Source: Aquilutibacter rugosus
Lineage (GTDB): Bacteria; Pseudomonadota; Gammaproteobacteria; Xanthomonadales; Xanthomonadaceae
NCBI RefSeq assembly: GCF_036541335.1
Contig: NZ_JAZHBO010000002.1
Span: 868,001 to 932,000, forward strand
Direction: 5' to 3'
Length of the DNA: 64,000 bases
A program made the position numbers and the translations under genes. Below are positions 16,855 through 25,986 of the stretch, one piece after another. The first letter of the stretch is position 1. The number at the start of each line of letters is the position of its first letter. Below the pieces are notes generated by a model. It saw nothing but the letters and a program-made list of their open reading frames with translations, made no database searches and was not told the DNA's origin.

Positions 16855-17195
16855 TGCTGCAAATTATTCTGCTGATGATTGCCGGTGCCGGTCTCGTTTC
16901 ATTCTGGAACGGCAATCGGGCGGCCGCCGAGTATGCATACACGCTCGGGCGTCGTGCGTGCAGCGCCGCGGGTGTCCAGTTTCTCGATGATTCCGTGCAC
17001 GCCAACGGCTATGCGCTACGACGAGACGACCGTGGCCGCCTGGGCTTTGACCGCAAGTTCCGCTTTGAATTCTCAAGCAACGGCGCCGACCGCCACGCCG
17101 GTGCGCTCATCGTGCGCGATGGCAAGCTCGTGTTCTTTCAGGGACCGGAGCGCGTTGCGCCCGTCGTCGTCCCTTTACGCCGCGATTCTATTTAA
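16854..17195 (+). CDS. DUF3301 family small membrane protein
   Basis: I recognise this as DUF3301, a family of small proteins of unknown function common in gammaproteobacteria. The 113-residue product has one N-terminal hydrophobic segment (about residues 2-18, LQIILLMIAGAGLVSFW), then a conserved basic stretch with GRRACSAAGVQFLDDSV and the motif KFRFEFSSNG at about 68-77. The small size and single anchor suggest an inner-membrane protein with a cytoplasmic or periplasmic beta-rich tail. It is the third gene of the trm112-nadC-DUF3301 operon and ends convergently with sspB, overlapping it by 8 bases. Confidence 0.85.
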   Translation: MLQIILLMIAGAGLVSFWNGNRAAAEYAYTLGRRACSAAGVQFLDDSVHANGYALRRDDRGRLGFDRKFRFEFSSNGADRHAGALIVRDGKLVFFQGPERVAPVVVPLRRDSI

Positions 17196-17730
17196 CGACG
17201 CGTAAAAAGCCCTTGCCGCGCGGCGGTGTTGGCGAAGTTGGCGGTGCATCCGGATCGGGTGCGCCTTCGGTCCCGATGTCGTCGTTGCTGAGCACGGTTA
17301 GCGGCACACGTGCAGGCGGCTCGGCACGGTCGGTGGCAAGCTCCGCATCGGACAACAACTCATTCTGGAGGCCCTCATCGTAGTAGTCGTCAGCGGCATC
17401 GGCGGGCTCCGGCGTGGCGAGCGGATCCTCGGGGATCATCATGCCCTGCCCGTTTTCACGCGCGTAGATGGCCAAAACGGCATGGATCGGCACCCAGATG
17501 TCGTGCGATACGCCGCCAAACCGCGCGGAGAAATGCACGAAATCCTGATCAATGCTGAAACCCATCACAGCTCGCGGTGCCACATTGAGCACCACACGTC
17601 CATCCTGCACTGCCGAAGGCGGCACCGACACGCCGGGTGCCTCGGCATCGACCAGCAAATGCGGCGTCAGGCCGTTGTCACAGATCCACTCATGCAGCGC
17701 ACGAATCAAATATGGCCGATAACTGTTCAC
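17188..17730 (-). CDS. sspB: ClpXP adaptor SspB
   Basis: SspB tethers ssrA-tagged and other substrates to ClpXP. The 180-residue product has the folded N-terminal domain (about 1-112) with RPYLIRALHEWI, a peptide-groove segment LNVAPRAV and FSARFGGVSHDIWVP, then a long acidic, flexible linker (about 113-165), then the C-terminal ClpX-docking tail RGKGFLRVVK, close to the E. coli RGGRPALRVVK. All parts needed for adaptor function are there. It follows sspA, as in E. coli, but a terminator lies between them. Its 3' end overlaps the convergent DUF3301 gene by 8 bases. Confidence 0.95.
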   Translation of the reverse strand: MNSYRPYLIRALHEWICDNGLTPHLLVDAEAPGVSVPPSAVQDGRVVLNVAPRAVMGFSIDQDFVHFSARFGGVSHDIWVPIHAVLAIYARENGQGMMIPEDPLATPEPADAADDYYDEGLQNELLSDAELATDRAEPPARVPLTVLSNDDIGTEGAPDPDAPPTSPTPPRGKGFLRVVK

Positions 17731-17792
17731 GGGTTGCTTGCTACCAAATTCATCACTACTAAACTCTACCTGATTCCGGCCGAATACATTGT

Positions 17793-17823
17793 GAAAAAAA
17801 ACGGCCCTTGCGGGCCGTCTTTA
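17793..17823 (-). terminator. terminator between sspA and sspB
   Basis: ACGGCCC TTGC GGGCCGT with eight T on the minus-strand 3' side lies 10 bp after the sspA stop. It would reduce read-through from sspA to sspB. Confidence 0.82.
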
Positions 17824-17833
17824 ACTGATGCGC

Positions 17834-18487
17834 TTAGAAGTTCGGCACTTCGCGCAGGCGTTTCTCCTGATCGGTCAGCGACCGGATAAAGCCCGGGTTG
17901 CGGAAGATGCGGTTACCGTATTCCTCGATCACCTGACCGTCCTTAGGCAGAGTCACTCCCAGCGATTCAAGACGCCAGATGATCGGTGCCATCGCACAGT
18001 CGGCCAGGGACATTTCCTGGTTGACAAAGAACTTGGTCGCCTTGAACAAAGGAACCGAAGCGGCCAGCAGTTCGCGCAGACGCTTACGTCCTGCTTCCTG
18101 CTGCGTCTTGTTTCCGGCCAGGATGGCATTGACGTGCGGCAGCCATTCGAGCTCGATACGCAGCATCGCCAGACGCAGACGCGCACGTGACGGCGGATCG
18201 ACCGGCATTAGCGGCGGATGCGGATAACGCTCATCAAGATATTCCGAAATCACCGTGGCGGGATACAGAACCATATCGCGTTCCACTAGGGTCGGCACCG
18301 AGTGGAACGGGTTGAGATGGATCAGATCCTCGGGCGGGTCATTCGGATCGACAGGAAAATAGTCGAACGCGACGCCTTTTGCCGCCAGCACCAAACGGAC
18401 TTGGTGGCATTGCACGTCATTCGGAGCGGAGAACAGCGTCAGCACGTTCCGCAACCGATTGGTAAGGTTCATCATTTCCTGTGCCAT
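17834..18487 (-). CDS. sspA: stringent starvation protein A
   Basis: SspA is a glutathione-transferase-fold protein that binds RNA polymerase and modulates transcription in stress. The 217-residue product has the thioredoxin-like N-terminal domain (VLTLFSAPNDVQCHQVRLVLA at about 15-35; written here as a run of short blocks: VLTLFSAPND then VQCHQVRLVL), the conserved DPNDPPEDL and NPFHSVPTLVERD, and a helical C-terminal domain ending in LTDQEKRLREVPNF. It lacks the Cys/Ser of active glutathione transferases, as usual for SspA. The gene follows petC by 19 bases on the same strand and may be read from the pet promoter. Confidence 0.94.
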   Translation of the reverse strand: MAQEMMNLTNRLRNVLTLFSAPNDVQCHQVRLVLAAKGVAFDYFPVDPNDPPEDLIHLNPFHSVPTLVERDMVLYPATVISEYLDERYPHPPLMPVDPPSRARLRLAMLRIELEWLPHVNAILAGNKTQQEAGRKRLRELLAASVPLFKATKFFVNQEMSLADCAMAPIIWRLESLGVTLPKDGQVIEEYGNRIFRNPGFIRSLTDQEKRLREVPNF

Positions 18488-18506
18488 AGAGGTCCTTTAT
18501 CCGGGA

Positions 18507-19256
18507 TCAATGTTCGACGTCGCGCCAGTATTCCTTCTTGAGCAGATAAGTCAGGAAGGTCAGCGCCGCGAGGAACAGGATTACCCACACGCCCAGGCTT
18601 TCACGCTTGATGCCGGCAGGCTCACCTGCGTACTGCAGGAACGCCGTGACGTCACGAACGGTTTGGTTGAATTGCGCTTCGGTCTGCGTGCCCGGCGTGG
18701 TGATCTTAAGACCCTTCACGACCTTGTCGCCGGTAGCCTTATCAGGTTCACCGTAGATGGCATGTTGCATGCCCTGTTCCTGGAACAGCGGGTTCGGCAT
18801 CGAAGCGTTCGGGAACAGATTGTTGTTCCAGCCCAGCGGACGCGATTCGTCGAGGTAGAAAGACTTGAGGTAGGTGTACACCCAGTCCGCACCGCGGCTA
18901 CGTGCGACCAGCGACAGATCCGGCGGGGTCTTGCCGAACCAGCGCTCACCGGCCTTGGCCGGCATGGCCGTGCCGATGGTCTCACCGAACTTGGCGCCCG
19001 TCAGGTTGAGGTTGTTCTGCACCTCGTCCTCGGTCAGACCCAGATCCTGAGCCATACGCGAGTAGCGCAGATACTTGAGCGAGTGACAGCCCGAGCAGTT
19101 GTTCATGAAGATCTGGGCACCGCGTTGCAGCGAACCCTTATCGGTCAAGTCAACGCCCGACTGCATCAGAGCACCTCCACTCGCTGCGGCCGCCGTACCG
19201 GCCAACAGCATGCCGGCCACGCCCAGTGCAAAGGATTTCAGGAATTTCTTAGTCAT
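18507..19256 (-). CDS. petC: cytochrome c1 of the bc1 complex
   Basis: Cytochrome c1 accepts electrons from the Rieske protein and passes them to soluble cytochrome c. The 249-residue product has a signal peptide (about 1-25), the haem c motif Cys54-Ser-Gly-Cys57-His58, the methionine-containing region MPNPLF (about 152-157) and one C-terminal membrane anchor (about 222-240) ending KKEYWRDVEH. Length agrees with the family. Its start overlaps the petB end by 8 bases, completing the petA-petB-petC operon. Confidence 0.97.
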   Translation of the reverse strand: MTKKFLKSFALGVAGMLLAGTAAAASGGALMQSGVDLTDKGSLQRGAQIFMNNCSGCHSLKYLRYSRMAQDLGLTEDEVQNNLNLTGAKFGETIGTAMPAKAGERWFGKTPPDLSLVARSRGADWVYTYLKSFYLDESRPLGWNNNLFPNASMPNPLFQEQGMQHAIYGEPDKATGDKVVKGLKITTPGTQTEAQFNQTVRDVTAFLQYAGEPAGIKRESLGVWVILFLAALTFLTYLLKKEYWRDVEH

Positions 19257-20496
19257 GCATCGTCACTCGCTCAGGGACCGGCTTGGTCTTGTCCAGCTTG
19301 GTCCAGATGGGCATCGTCAGGAAGAACAGGAAGTACAGTACCGTCAGCACACGGCCGATGATGGTTTCGACCGGGTCTGTACCCGGGCCGGCACCGATCT
19401 TGCCCAGCCACACGAAGGCGATGGCGAGGACAGCCAATGCGACCTTGGTCATCCAACCGCGGTACTTGACGGACCTGACCGGCGAACGGTCGAGCCACGG
19501 CACCAGGAACAGGATCGCAATGGCGCCGAACATCACCATGACGCCGCCGAGCTTATCCGGCACCACGCGCAGCATGGCGTAGAACGGGGTGTAGTACCAC
19601 ACCGGCTTAATGTGCTCCGGGGTAACCAGACGGTTGGCTTCGACAAAGTTGTCGTGTTCCAGGAACCAGCCACCGAAGGCCGGAGCAAAGAACACAATGA
19701 AGGCACCGATCATCAGGAAGAACGAAGCACCGAACAGATCCTTTACCGTGTAATACGGGTGGAACGGGATGCCGTCCTTAGGAGCCGTCGGCGACCAGCG
19801 GTTGCCCTTAGGACCCTTCTTGATTTCAACGCCGTCGGGGTTGTTCGAACCGACTTCGTGCAGAGCGCCCAAGTGCAGGACGACCAGCAGCAACAGCACC
19901 AGCGGCAGCGCAATGACGTGCAGTGCGAAGAAGCGGTTGAGCGTAGCGTCGCCCGGCAAGTAGTCACCCATGATCCATTCGACCAGCGAACCGCCAATGA
20001 CCGGCAGTGCACCGAACAGCGAGATGATCACCTTGGCGCCCCAGAAGGACATTTGGCCCCACGGCAGGACATAGCCCATGAAGGCTTCGGCCATCAGGAC
20101 CAGGTAGATCACCATACCGATCAGCCACACCAGTTCACGCGGCTTTTGGTACGAACCGTACATCAGTCCGCGGAACATGTGCAGATACACCACGATGAAG
20201 AACAGCGAGGCGCCGGTGGAGTGCATGTAGCGGATCAGCCAGCCCCAGTCGACATCGCGCATGATGTATTCGACGCTGCTGAAGGCCTCGGCAGCCGACG
20301 GCTTGTAATGCATGGTCAAAAAGATACCGGTCAGGATCTGATTGACGAGCACCAGCATGGCCAGCGAGCCGAAGAAATACCACAAGTTAAAGTTCTTCGG
20401 AGCGAAGTACTCGGTCATGTGCTTGCGATAGAACGGACCGAAACCCTTGGCGCGGTAATCGAACCAGTCCTGCAATTTCTGGATGGTATTAGCCAT
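19249..20496 (-). CDS. petB: cytochrome b of the bc1 complex
   Basis: Cytochrome b holds two b haems and both quinone sites of complex III. The 415-residue product has eight predicted membrane segments, paired histidine ligands in helices two and four, the PEWY-type motif written here as PEHIKPVWYYTPFY (about 293-306) and the typical AFMGYVLPWGQMSFWGA block (about 138-154). It follows petA by 3 bases and overlaps petC by 8. The sequence is the fused full-length mitochondrial-type cytochrome b rather than the split b6/subunit IV form. Confidence 0.97.
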   Translation of the reverse strand: MANTIQKLQDWFDYRAKGFGPFYRKHMTEYFAPKNFNLWYFFGSLAMLVLVNQILTGIFLTMHYKPSAAEAFSSVEYIMRDVDWGWLIRYMHSTGASLFFIVVYLHMFRGLMYGSYQKPRELVWLIGMVIYLVLMAEAFMGYVLPWGQMSFWGAKVIISLFGALPVIGGSLVEWIMGDYLPGDATLNRFFALHVIALPLVLLLLVVLHLGALHEVGSNNPDGVEIKKGPKGNRWSPTAPKDGIPFHPYYTVKDLFGASFFLMIGAFIVFFAPAFGGWFLEHDNFVEANRLVTPEHIKPVWYYTPFYAMLRVVPDKLGGVMVMFGAIAILFLVPWLDRSPVRSVKYRGWMTKVALAVLAIAFVWLGKIGAGPGTDPVETIIGRVLTVLYFLFFLTMPIWTKLDKTKPVPERVTMHD

Positions 20497-20499
20497 GGA

Positions 20500-21111
20500 T
20501 TACGCAGCTCCCTTAGGATCGACACCAATCACGATGGTGTTGTCATCTTCGTAATAATGCGGCGGCACGACCAGGTTGGTCGGCGCGGGCACGCCTTGGA
20601 ACACGCGGCCGGCCATATCGAAACGCGACTTGTGGCACGGGCAGAAATAGCCGCCCTTCCATTCCGGGTCGAACGGTTCCGGACGAATCTCGGCCTTCAT
20701 TTCAGGCGAGCAGCCCAAGTGAGTGCACAGACCGACCAGCACCGAAATTTCGGGCTTAATGGAGCGCAGTTCACCGGTGATGTAGGCCGGTTGCTGGTCC
20801 TTGTTGTCGGACTTGGGATCGCGCAGACGGCTGTCGAGCATCGGCAGGGTCTTGATGATCTCCGGTGAACGCTTGACGATCCAGATCGGCTGGCCGCGCC
20901 ATTCGTTGACCAGGCGAGCACCGGTTTCGAGACCGGAAATGTCAACCGTGACCGGCGCACCGGCCAGCTGAGCCCGCGCACTGGGGTTCCAGGATTTAAT
21001 GAACGGCACTGCTGCGCAACCGGCACCAACCGCACCCACCACTGCTGTGGTGGCGGTCAGAAACCGACGCCGTCCTTGATTAATGGGCTGTTCGCCCTCG
21101 TGATTAGCCAT
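20500..21111 (-). CDS. petA: Rieske iron-sulfur subunit of the bc1 complex
   Basis: The Rieske protein takes electrons from quinol at the Qo site. The ATG at 21111 (MANHEGEQ) gives 203 residues; an upstream ATG at 21141 would place an unlikely extension before a twin-arginine type signal. The N-terminus has RRRFL at 14-18, then an uncleaved membrane anchor (about 19-40). The 2Fe-2S ligands are in box 1 CTHLGC (129-134) and box 2 CPCH (157-160), followed by PAPTNLVVPP. It is first in petA-petB-petC, with a possible promoter at 21199-21228. Confidence 0.96.
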   Translation of the reverse strand: MANHEGEQPINQGRRRFLTATTAVVGAVGAGCAAVPFIKSWNPSARAQLAGAPVTVDISGLETGARLVNEWRGQPIWIVKRSPEIIKTLPMLDSRLRDPKSDNKDQQPAYITGELRSIKPEISVLVGLCTHLGCSPEMKAEIRPEPFDPEWKGGYFCPCHKSRFDMAGRVFQGVPAPTNLVVPPHYYEDDNTIVIGVDPKGAA

Positions 21112-21198
21112 CCGGCACTCCGCAAAGCACTTGATTTTCAAAGGATTTTTAAGGCAGCAACCGCACTAAAGCAGCTTGCGCACCATAAAAGACAGTCA

Positions 21199-21228
21199 AG
21201 TGTAGCGAAAAGGTGAACAAATAGACAA
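21199..21228 (-). promoter_or_regulatory. candidate promoter of petABC
   Basis: On the minus strand TTGTCT (21228-21223) and TACACT (21204-21199) are 18 bp apart and lie about 90 bp upstream of the petA start. Fit to the sigma70 consensus is moderate. No regulator site was identified. Confidence 0.4.
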
Positions 21229-21261
21229 TACGCCAGCGCCAATCCGGGCTAAATTTGTGCG

Positions 21262-21954
21262 TTAGGGCCCGGCAGCGACCCGATACGACTGCGAGAGACG
21301 CCACACTTTGTCGACGTAACTACGGGTTTCGGGAAATGGTGGCACGCCTCGGTACCGATCGACTGCGCCCTCGCCCGCGTTATAGCCCGCCAGCGCCAAG
21401 CGCCAGTCCCCGCCGTAGCGCCGCAGCAGCCATGCCAGATACTGCACGCCCGCCCGGATATTTTCACCCGGGTCGAAGGCACTGCGGACCCCGAACCGTC
21501 GCGCGGTCGCCGGCATGAGCTGCATCAGCCCCATGGCGCCTTTCGGACTCACCGCCGCCGGATTAAAGGTGCTTTCGGCGTGAATCACGGCTTTGACCAC
21601 GGCTTCCTCGATGCCCCAGCGGTTAGCGTGTGCTCGGATTACCTCGGCGTAGGCGGTGGGAAACAGGCGCCGGGTGACAACTGGCGCGGCTCGCCCCACC
21701 GCCGTCATCGCCGGGGCACCACCAGACGCGACCGGAAACTCGACTCGAGCCGGGTCATTGGCCGCGACGGCCTGGCCTTCGGCCGGGTTGGACCCGGGTG
21801 ACCATTGCGCCACCTGTCTGCAACCGGGACCCGGCTGTCCTGTCAGAACCGCTCCCTGCTCCCCGGCGCAGCGATACAGCGCGGCAGGCTCCGCCGCCAG
21901 GCTAGTCGTTACCAGCATTAGCCACCACAGACTGCATTGCCACCACCTGTGCAT
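21262..21954 (-). CDS. periplasmic lytic transglycosylase (SLT domain)
   Basis: Lytic transglycosylases cleave peptidoglycan, forming anhydromuropeptides. The 230-residue product has a signal peptide (about 1-20, ending SLAAEP), a 70-residue linker with one cysteine pair, and a family 1 SLT domain from about 105: VIHAESTFNPAAVSPKG with catalytic Glu127, GLMQLMPATARRFGV, and the downstream AGYNAGEGAVDRY. The active-site and goose-lysozyme-like blocks are all present. It is a stand-alone gene on the minus strand between petA and miaB. Specific role (cell-wall turnover or assembly of a surface machine) is not known. Confidence 0.9.
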   Translation of the reverse strand: MHRWWQCSLWWLMLVTTSLAAEPAALYRCAGEQGAVLTGQPGPGCRQVAQWSPGSNPAEGQAVAANDPARVEFPVASGGAPAMTAVGRAAPVVTRRLFPTAYAEVIRAHANRWGIEEAVVKAVIHAESTFNPAAVSPKGAMGLMQLMPATARRFGVRSAFDPGENIRAGVQYLAWLLRRYGGDWRLALAGYNAGEGAVDRYRGVPPFPETRSYVDKVWRLSQSYRVAAGP

Positions 21955-22106
21955 TGCCCTAGTTCCCGTCGAATCGAACTCCCACGCTGCACCGAACCTG
22001 CGCCCCAGAACAGGGTAACCGCTGAAAATGCCGACAGAAGGCCATCAATCCACGATAAAATGGGCGGTTCAGGCCCGGATTAAGCGCCGGCACCCAGGAG
22101 ACCTAC

Positions 22107-23486
22107 ATGACTGACACCGATATCGCGACCCCAACAGGCGTCACCGCCAAAGGCAAGCTGTTTATTGAAACGCACGGCTGCCAAATGAACGAATACGATT
22201 CGCAGAAGATGGCCGACGTCCTGAGCGACGCGCACGGTCTCGAGCTGACCACGGACGTGAACGAGGCCGACGTGATCCTTGTCAATACCTGCTCGATTCG
22301 CGAAAAGGCGCAGGAAAAGGTGTTTAGCCAGCTGGGCCGCTGGAAGCAACTGAAAAAAGACAAGCCGGTGCTGATCGGTGTCGGTGGATGTGTCGCCTCG
22401 CAGGAAGGCGATGCCATCGTCAAGCGTGCGCCGTATGTGGATCTGGTGTTCGGTCCGCAAACGCTGCACCGCCTGCCGGAACTGATTGAACGTCAGCGCG
22501 AAACCGGTACGCCGCAAGTGGATATCAGTTTCCCGGAGATTGAAAAGTTCGATAAGTTGCCCGAGCCGCGCGCCGACGGTCCGAGTGCCTTCGTCTCGAT
22601 TATGGAAGGCTGCAGCAAGTACTGCTCGTTCTGCGTGGTGCCCTACACGCGTGGCACCGAAATCAGTCGCCCGTTCGAGGACGTCCTGATCGAAGTGGCC
22701 GAACTGGCGGCGCAAGGCGTCAAGGAAATCAATCTGCTGGGCCAGAACGTCAATGCGTATCGCGGCCCGCTGCCCGCAGAAGATGGCGTGGAACCCGAGA
22801 CTGCCGATCTGGCCCTGCTGATTCGCGCAATCGCAGAGATCGAAGGCATTGGTCGAATTCGTTTTACCACTTCGCATCCGCTGGAATTCAGCGACAGTCT
22901 GATCGAGGCGTATCGCGATGTACCCAAGCTCGCAAACTATCTGCATCTGCCGGTGCAGGCCGGTAGCGATCGTGTGCTGGCCGCCATGAAACGCGGCTAT
23001 ACGGCGCTTGAGTTCAAGAGCAAGATTCGCAAACTGCGTGCGGTACGTCCGGACATCAGTGTCGCGTCGGACTTCATTGTCGGCTTCCCGGGCGAAACCG
23101 ATGCCGATTTTGAAAAGACCATGAAACTGATTGAGGATGTCGGCTTTGACCAGTCCTACAGTTTCATCTACTCGCGTCGTCCCGGCACGCCGGCCGCCGA
23201 CTTGCACGATGACGTCTCCGAGGCGGACAAGCACGCCCGCCTGACGCGCCTTCAACAGCACATCAATCAGCACAGCCTTACGATCTCGCAGAGCATGGTC
23301 GGCAGCACGCAGCGCATCCTGGTCACTGGCCCTAGCCGCAAGAATCCGAACGAACTGACCGGCAAGACCGAGAACATGCGCCAAGTGAATTTCGAAGGCC
23401 CTGCCCGCCTTACTGGCGAATTCGTTGATGTCATGATCACCGAGGCGTTCAGCAATTCGCTGCGCGGCCGAGTGATTGTTGGCTGA
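22107..23486 (+). CDS. miaB: tRNA-2-methylthio-N6-dimethylallyladenosine synthase MiaB
   Basis: MiaB adds the methylthio group to i6A37 in tRNAs reading UNN codons. The 459-residue product has the three domains in order: the N-terminal UPF0004 domain with [4Fe-4S] ligands Cys25, Cys62 and Cys95; the radical SAM domain with CSKYCSFC giving Cys169, Cys173 and Cys176; and a C-terminal TRAM domain ending FSNSLRGRV. The E. coli protein is 474 residues. It starts the conserved run miaB-phoH-ybeY-corC. Two tRNAs in the window that are MiaB targets in principle are not affected by linkage. Confidence 0.97.
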   Translation: MTDTDIATPTGVTAKGKLFIETHGCQMNEYDSQKMADVLSDAHGLELTTDVNEADVILVNTCSIREKAQEKVFSQLGRWKQLKKDKPVLIGVGGCVASQEGDAIVKRAPYVDLVFGPQTLHRLPELIERQRETGTPQVDISFPEIEKFDKLPEPRADGPSAFVSIMEGCSKYCSFCVVPYTRGTEISRPFEDVLIEVAELAAQGVKEINLLGQNVNAYRGPLPAEDGVEPETADLALLIRAIAEIEGIGRIRFTTSHPLEFSDSLIEAYRDVPKLANYLHLPVQAGSDRVLAAMKRGYTALEFKSKIRKLRAVRPDISVASDFIVGFPGETDADFEKTMKLIEDVGFDQSYSFIYSRRPGTPAADLHDDVSEADKHARLTRLQQHINQHSLTISQSMVGSTQRILVTGPSRKNPNELTGKTENMRQVNFEGPARLTGEFVDVMITEAFSNSLRGRVIVG

Positions 23487-23533
23487 AGCCCCGCGCGGCC
23501 CGTGCGTTTGCCGTCGCGCCACCGCGCTATCCT

Positions 23534-24556
23534 ATGACCATGAAGCAACATGAGACTCAGTTTTCGCTCCAGCCCGCCGATGCGGCCCGACTGGCCAATT
23601 TGACCGGTCCGCTCGACGCGCACTTGCGCCAGATCGAAGCGCGTCTGGGTGTCGCGATCGCCAATCGCGCCGAACAGTTCGAAGTCACCGGCTCATCGCA
23701 GGCCACTGTCGAGGCCGCTGAAGATTTGCTGCGTTCTCTATACCAAGAGACTGCGGACGAAACGCTCGATGAGCATGCCATCAACGTGCGCATGGCAGCT
23801 GCCACGGCCAATGCAGGCGCTGACACTGCGGGTACTGACAAAGGCAAGCATCGCAAGTCTGACTACGAACCGCAGCAAGTGGCGATCAAGTCCAAGCGCG
23901 GCACCATTCGCGGTCGCGGTGACAATCAGGCCAAGTACCTGCACGCCATCGCCATGCACGACATCAATTTCGGTATCGGCCCGGCCGGTACCGGCAAAAC
24001 CTATTTGGCCGTGGCCTCGGCAGTCGATGCCATGAACGAGGGCCGAGTCCAACGTCTGATACTCGTCCGTCCCGCAGTAGAAGCCGGCGAAAAGCTCGGG
24101 TTCCTGCCCGGCGACCTGTCGCAGAAAGTGGATCCGTATCTGCGTCCGCTGTATGACGCGCTGTACGAAATGTTCGGTGTCGAAAAAACGCTGAAACTGC
24201 TGGAGAAGAACATCATTGAGATTGCACCGCTGGCGTACATGCGCGGCCGCACGCTCAACGATGCCTTCGTCATTCTGGACGAGGCGCAAAACACCACGGT
24301 CGAACAGATGAAGATGTTTCTGACGCGGATCGGCTACGGATCTACCGCAGTCGTTACCGGCGATCTGACCCAGACCGATTTGCCACGCCATCAAAAGTCC
24401 GGCCTGCGCGATGCGCTCGAAGTGCTGCGCGGTGTGGATGGAATCAGCTTTACCTTCTTTGAAGCCAAGGACGTCGTCCGCCACCCCCTGGTGGCACGCA
24501 TCGTCAATGCGTACGATGCTCGCGACGCCCGCAACGGTGAGAGTACTGCGCCATGA
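23534..24556 (+). CDS. ybeZ: PhoH-like NTPase YbeZ
   Basis: PhoH/YbeZ is a cytoplasmic ATPase with links to RNA metabolism and ribosome maturation together with YbeY. The 340-residue product has an N-terminal KH-like region, a charged linker (about 95-125), and the PhoH domain with Walker A GPAGTGKT at 149-156 and the Walker B-type motif ILDEAQNTT at about 247-255. The stop overlaps the ybeY start as ATGA, consistent with joint function. The ATG ACC ATG start has no strong ribosome binding site, so the second ATG is an alternative. Confidence 0.94.
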   Translation: MTMKQHETQFSLQPADAARLANLTGPLDAHLRQIEARLGVAIANRAEQFEVTGSSQATVEAAEDLLRSLYQETADETLDEHAINVRMAAATANAGADTAGTDKGKHRKSDYEPQQVAIKSKRGTIRGRGDNQAKYLHAIAMHDINFGIGPAGTGKTYLAVASAVDAMNEGRVQRLILVRPAVEAGEKLGFLPGDLSQKVDPYLRPLYDALYEMFGVEKTLKLLEKNIIEIAPLAYMRGRTLNDAFVILDEAQNTTVEQMKMFLTRIGYGSTAVVTGDLTQTDLPRHQKSGLRDALEVLRGVDGISFTFFEAKDVVRHPLVARIVNAYDARDARNGESTAP

Positions 24557-25029
24557 CCCAAGGCCCCGTCGATCTGCAAGTTAGCCTGAGCTACGGCCTA
24601 CCCCGTAAGGGCATTCCGGCGCCGAGCTCGTTCCGTCGCTGGGTCGCGGCGGCGCTGGACCGGCGCTGTAAAGCGGCGGATATCGGCATCCGCATCGTTG
24701 ACGCCGAAGAGGGCCAGCACTTCAATCGGCACTATCGCGGCAAGGATTACGCCACCAATGTACTGAGCTTTGAAGCCGATCGCCCCGAGGGCCTGCCGGA
24801 CGACGTGCACATCCCGCTGATTGGCGATCTGATCCTGTGCGCACCGGTCGTGGAGCGCGAGGCACGGGAGCAGAACAAGCCATTGGTGGCGCACTACGCG
24901 CACATGACCGTGCATGGCACCCTGCACCTGTTGGGCTGGGACCATCAGGACGATCTCGAGGCCAATGCCATGGAGCAGCTGGAACGCGAAATTCTGGCGA
25001 GCTTCGGCATCAGCGACCCCTACCTGTAA
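24553..25029 (+). CDS. ybeY: endoribonuclease YbeY
   Basis: YbeY is a zinc-dependent endoribonuclease involved in 16S rRNA 3'-end maturation and ribosome quality control. The 158-residue product contains the signature HGTLHLLGWDH with metal ligands His121, His125 and His131, and the preceding conserved NVLSFEAD and IGDLILC. Length matches the E. coli protein (155). It is coupled to phoH by a 4-base overlap; corC follows after about 100 bp. Confidence 0.96.
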   Translation: MTQGPVDLQVSLSYGLPRKGIPAPSSFRRWVAAALDRRCKAADIGIRIVDAEEGQHFNRHYRGKDYATNVLSFEADRPEGLPDDVHIPLIGDLILCAPVVEREAREQNKPLVAHYAHMTVHGTLHLLGWDHQDDLEANAMEQLEREILASFGISDPYL

Positions 25030-25131
25030 GGTTGGATTGAGCGCCTTTGCGCCCGATTTCGTCACGTGGAGTTGCGGGCAAAATGGTATAAATAACCTTT
25101 CTAACTATCGGACGCACCCGCATCTACCGCT

Positions 25132-25986
25132 ATGGCAGAGGACGACAGTAGTCACTCTCATTCCGAAAAACGCTCCTGGCTGGAGCGTATCGGTGACGCC
25201 CTTTCCGGCGAACCCTCCACCCGCGAAGACTTAGTGGAAATTCTGCGCGATGCGCAGGAAAACTCCCTCATCGAGGCCGACACGCTCCGCATGATGGAAG
25301 GCGCAATCGCCGTCTCCGATCTCACCGTTGGCGAAGTCATGGTCGCGCGCTCGCAGATGGTCTCACTTGATATTGACGAGCCGTTTCTGTCGCTGATGAA
25401 ACAGGTGGTCGAGTCCGGCCATTCGCGCTTCCCGGTGCACAGTGAAAACAAGGACAGCATTGTCGGCATTCTGCTAGCCAAGGATCTGCTGCGTGGCGTG
25501 GTTGCGGATAACGGTCCGGGCACCGTGCATTCGCTGCTGCGGCCGGCTGTCCTGATTCCCGAATCCAAACGTCTCGACGTGCTGCTGCGTGAGTTCAGAC
25601 AGTCGCGCAACCACATGGCCATCGTCATTGACGAGCATGGTGGTGTGGCCGGTCTGGTTACGATCGAAGACGTGCTGGAGCAGATCGTTGGCGATATTGA
25701 TGACGAGCACGATGACGCCGCCGGCACCAACACGCTGATCGCCGCGCAAGCCGACGGTATTTTTATAGTCGATGCATTGACCCCTATCGGTGACTTTAAC
25801 GAGCGGTTCGGCTCGACCTTTGCCGATGACGATTACGACACCATCGGCGGTCTGGTGACTGATGCCATCGGCCACATCCCTGAAGCAGGCGAAGAGCTGG
25901 CACTGGGGCGCTTCCTGTTCCGTGTCGCACAGGCCGACGCGCGTCGCATCCATACGTTCAACGTGTCCGTCCTGCCGCATGACTGA
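25132..25986 (+). CDS. corC: CorC-type Mg2+/Co2+ efflux-associated protein (CBS pair)
   Basis: CorC (YbeX) is a soluble two-CBS-domain protein that in E. coli and Salmonella is linked to magnesium/cobalt export and ribosome maturation. The 284-residue product has an acidic N-terminus, two CBS domains (about 65-190) with VMVARSQMVSL, SRFPVH and DEHGGVAGLVTIEDVLEQI, and a C-terminal CorC_HlyC domain (about 205-282) ending RVLPHD-like. No membrane segment is present, so this is the short cytosolic type. Stop overlaps the next gene by 8 bases. E. coli has lnt after ybeX; here a DUF4105 gene follows. Confidence 0.93.
   Translation: MAEDDSSHSHSEKRSWLERIGDALSGEPSTREDLVEILRDAQENSLIEADTLRMMEGAIAVSDLTVGEVMVARSQMVSLDIDEPFLSLMKQVVESGHSRFPVHSENKDSIVGILLAKDLLRGVVADNGPGTVHSLLRPAVLIPESKRLDVLLREFRQSRNHMAIVIDEHGGVAGLVTIEDVLEQIVGDIDDEHDDAAGTNTLIAAQADGIFIVDALTPIGDFNERFGSTFADDDYDTIGGLVTDAIGHIPEAGEELALGRFLFRVAQADARRIHTFNVSVLPHD

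Noticed and set aside
22080..23522. Open frame of 480 codons on the minus strand opposite miaB
   Set aside because: Antisense to miaB, whose cysteine motifs are intact.
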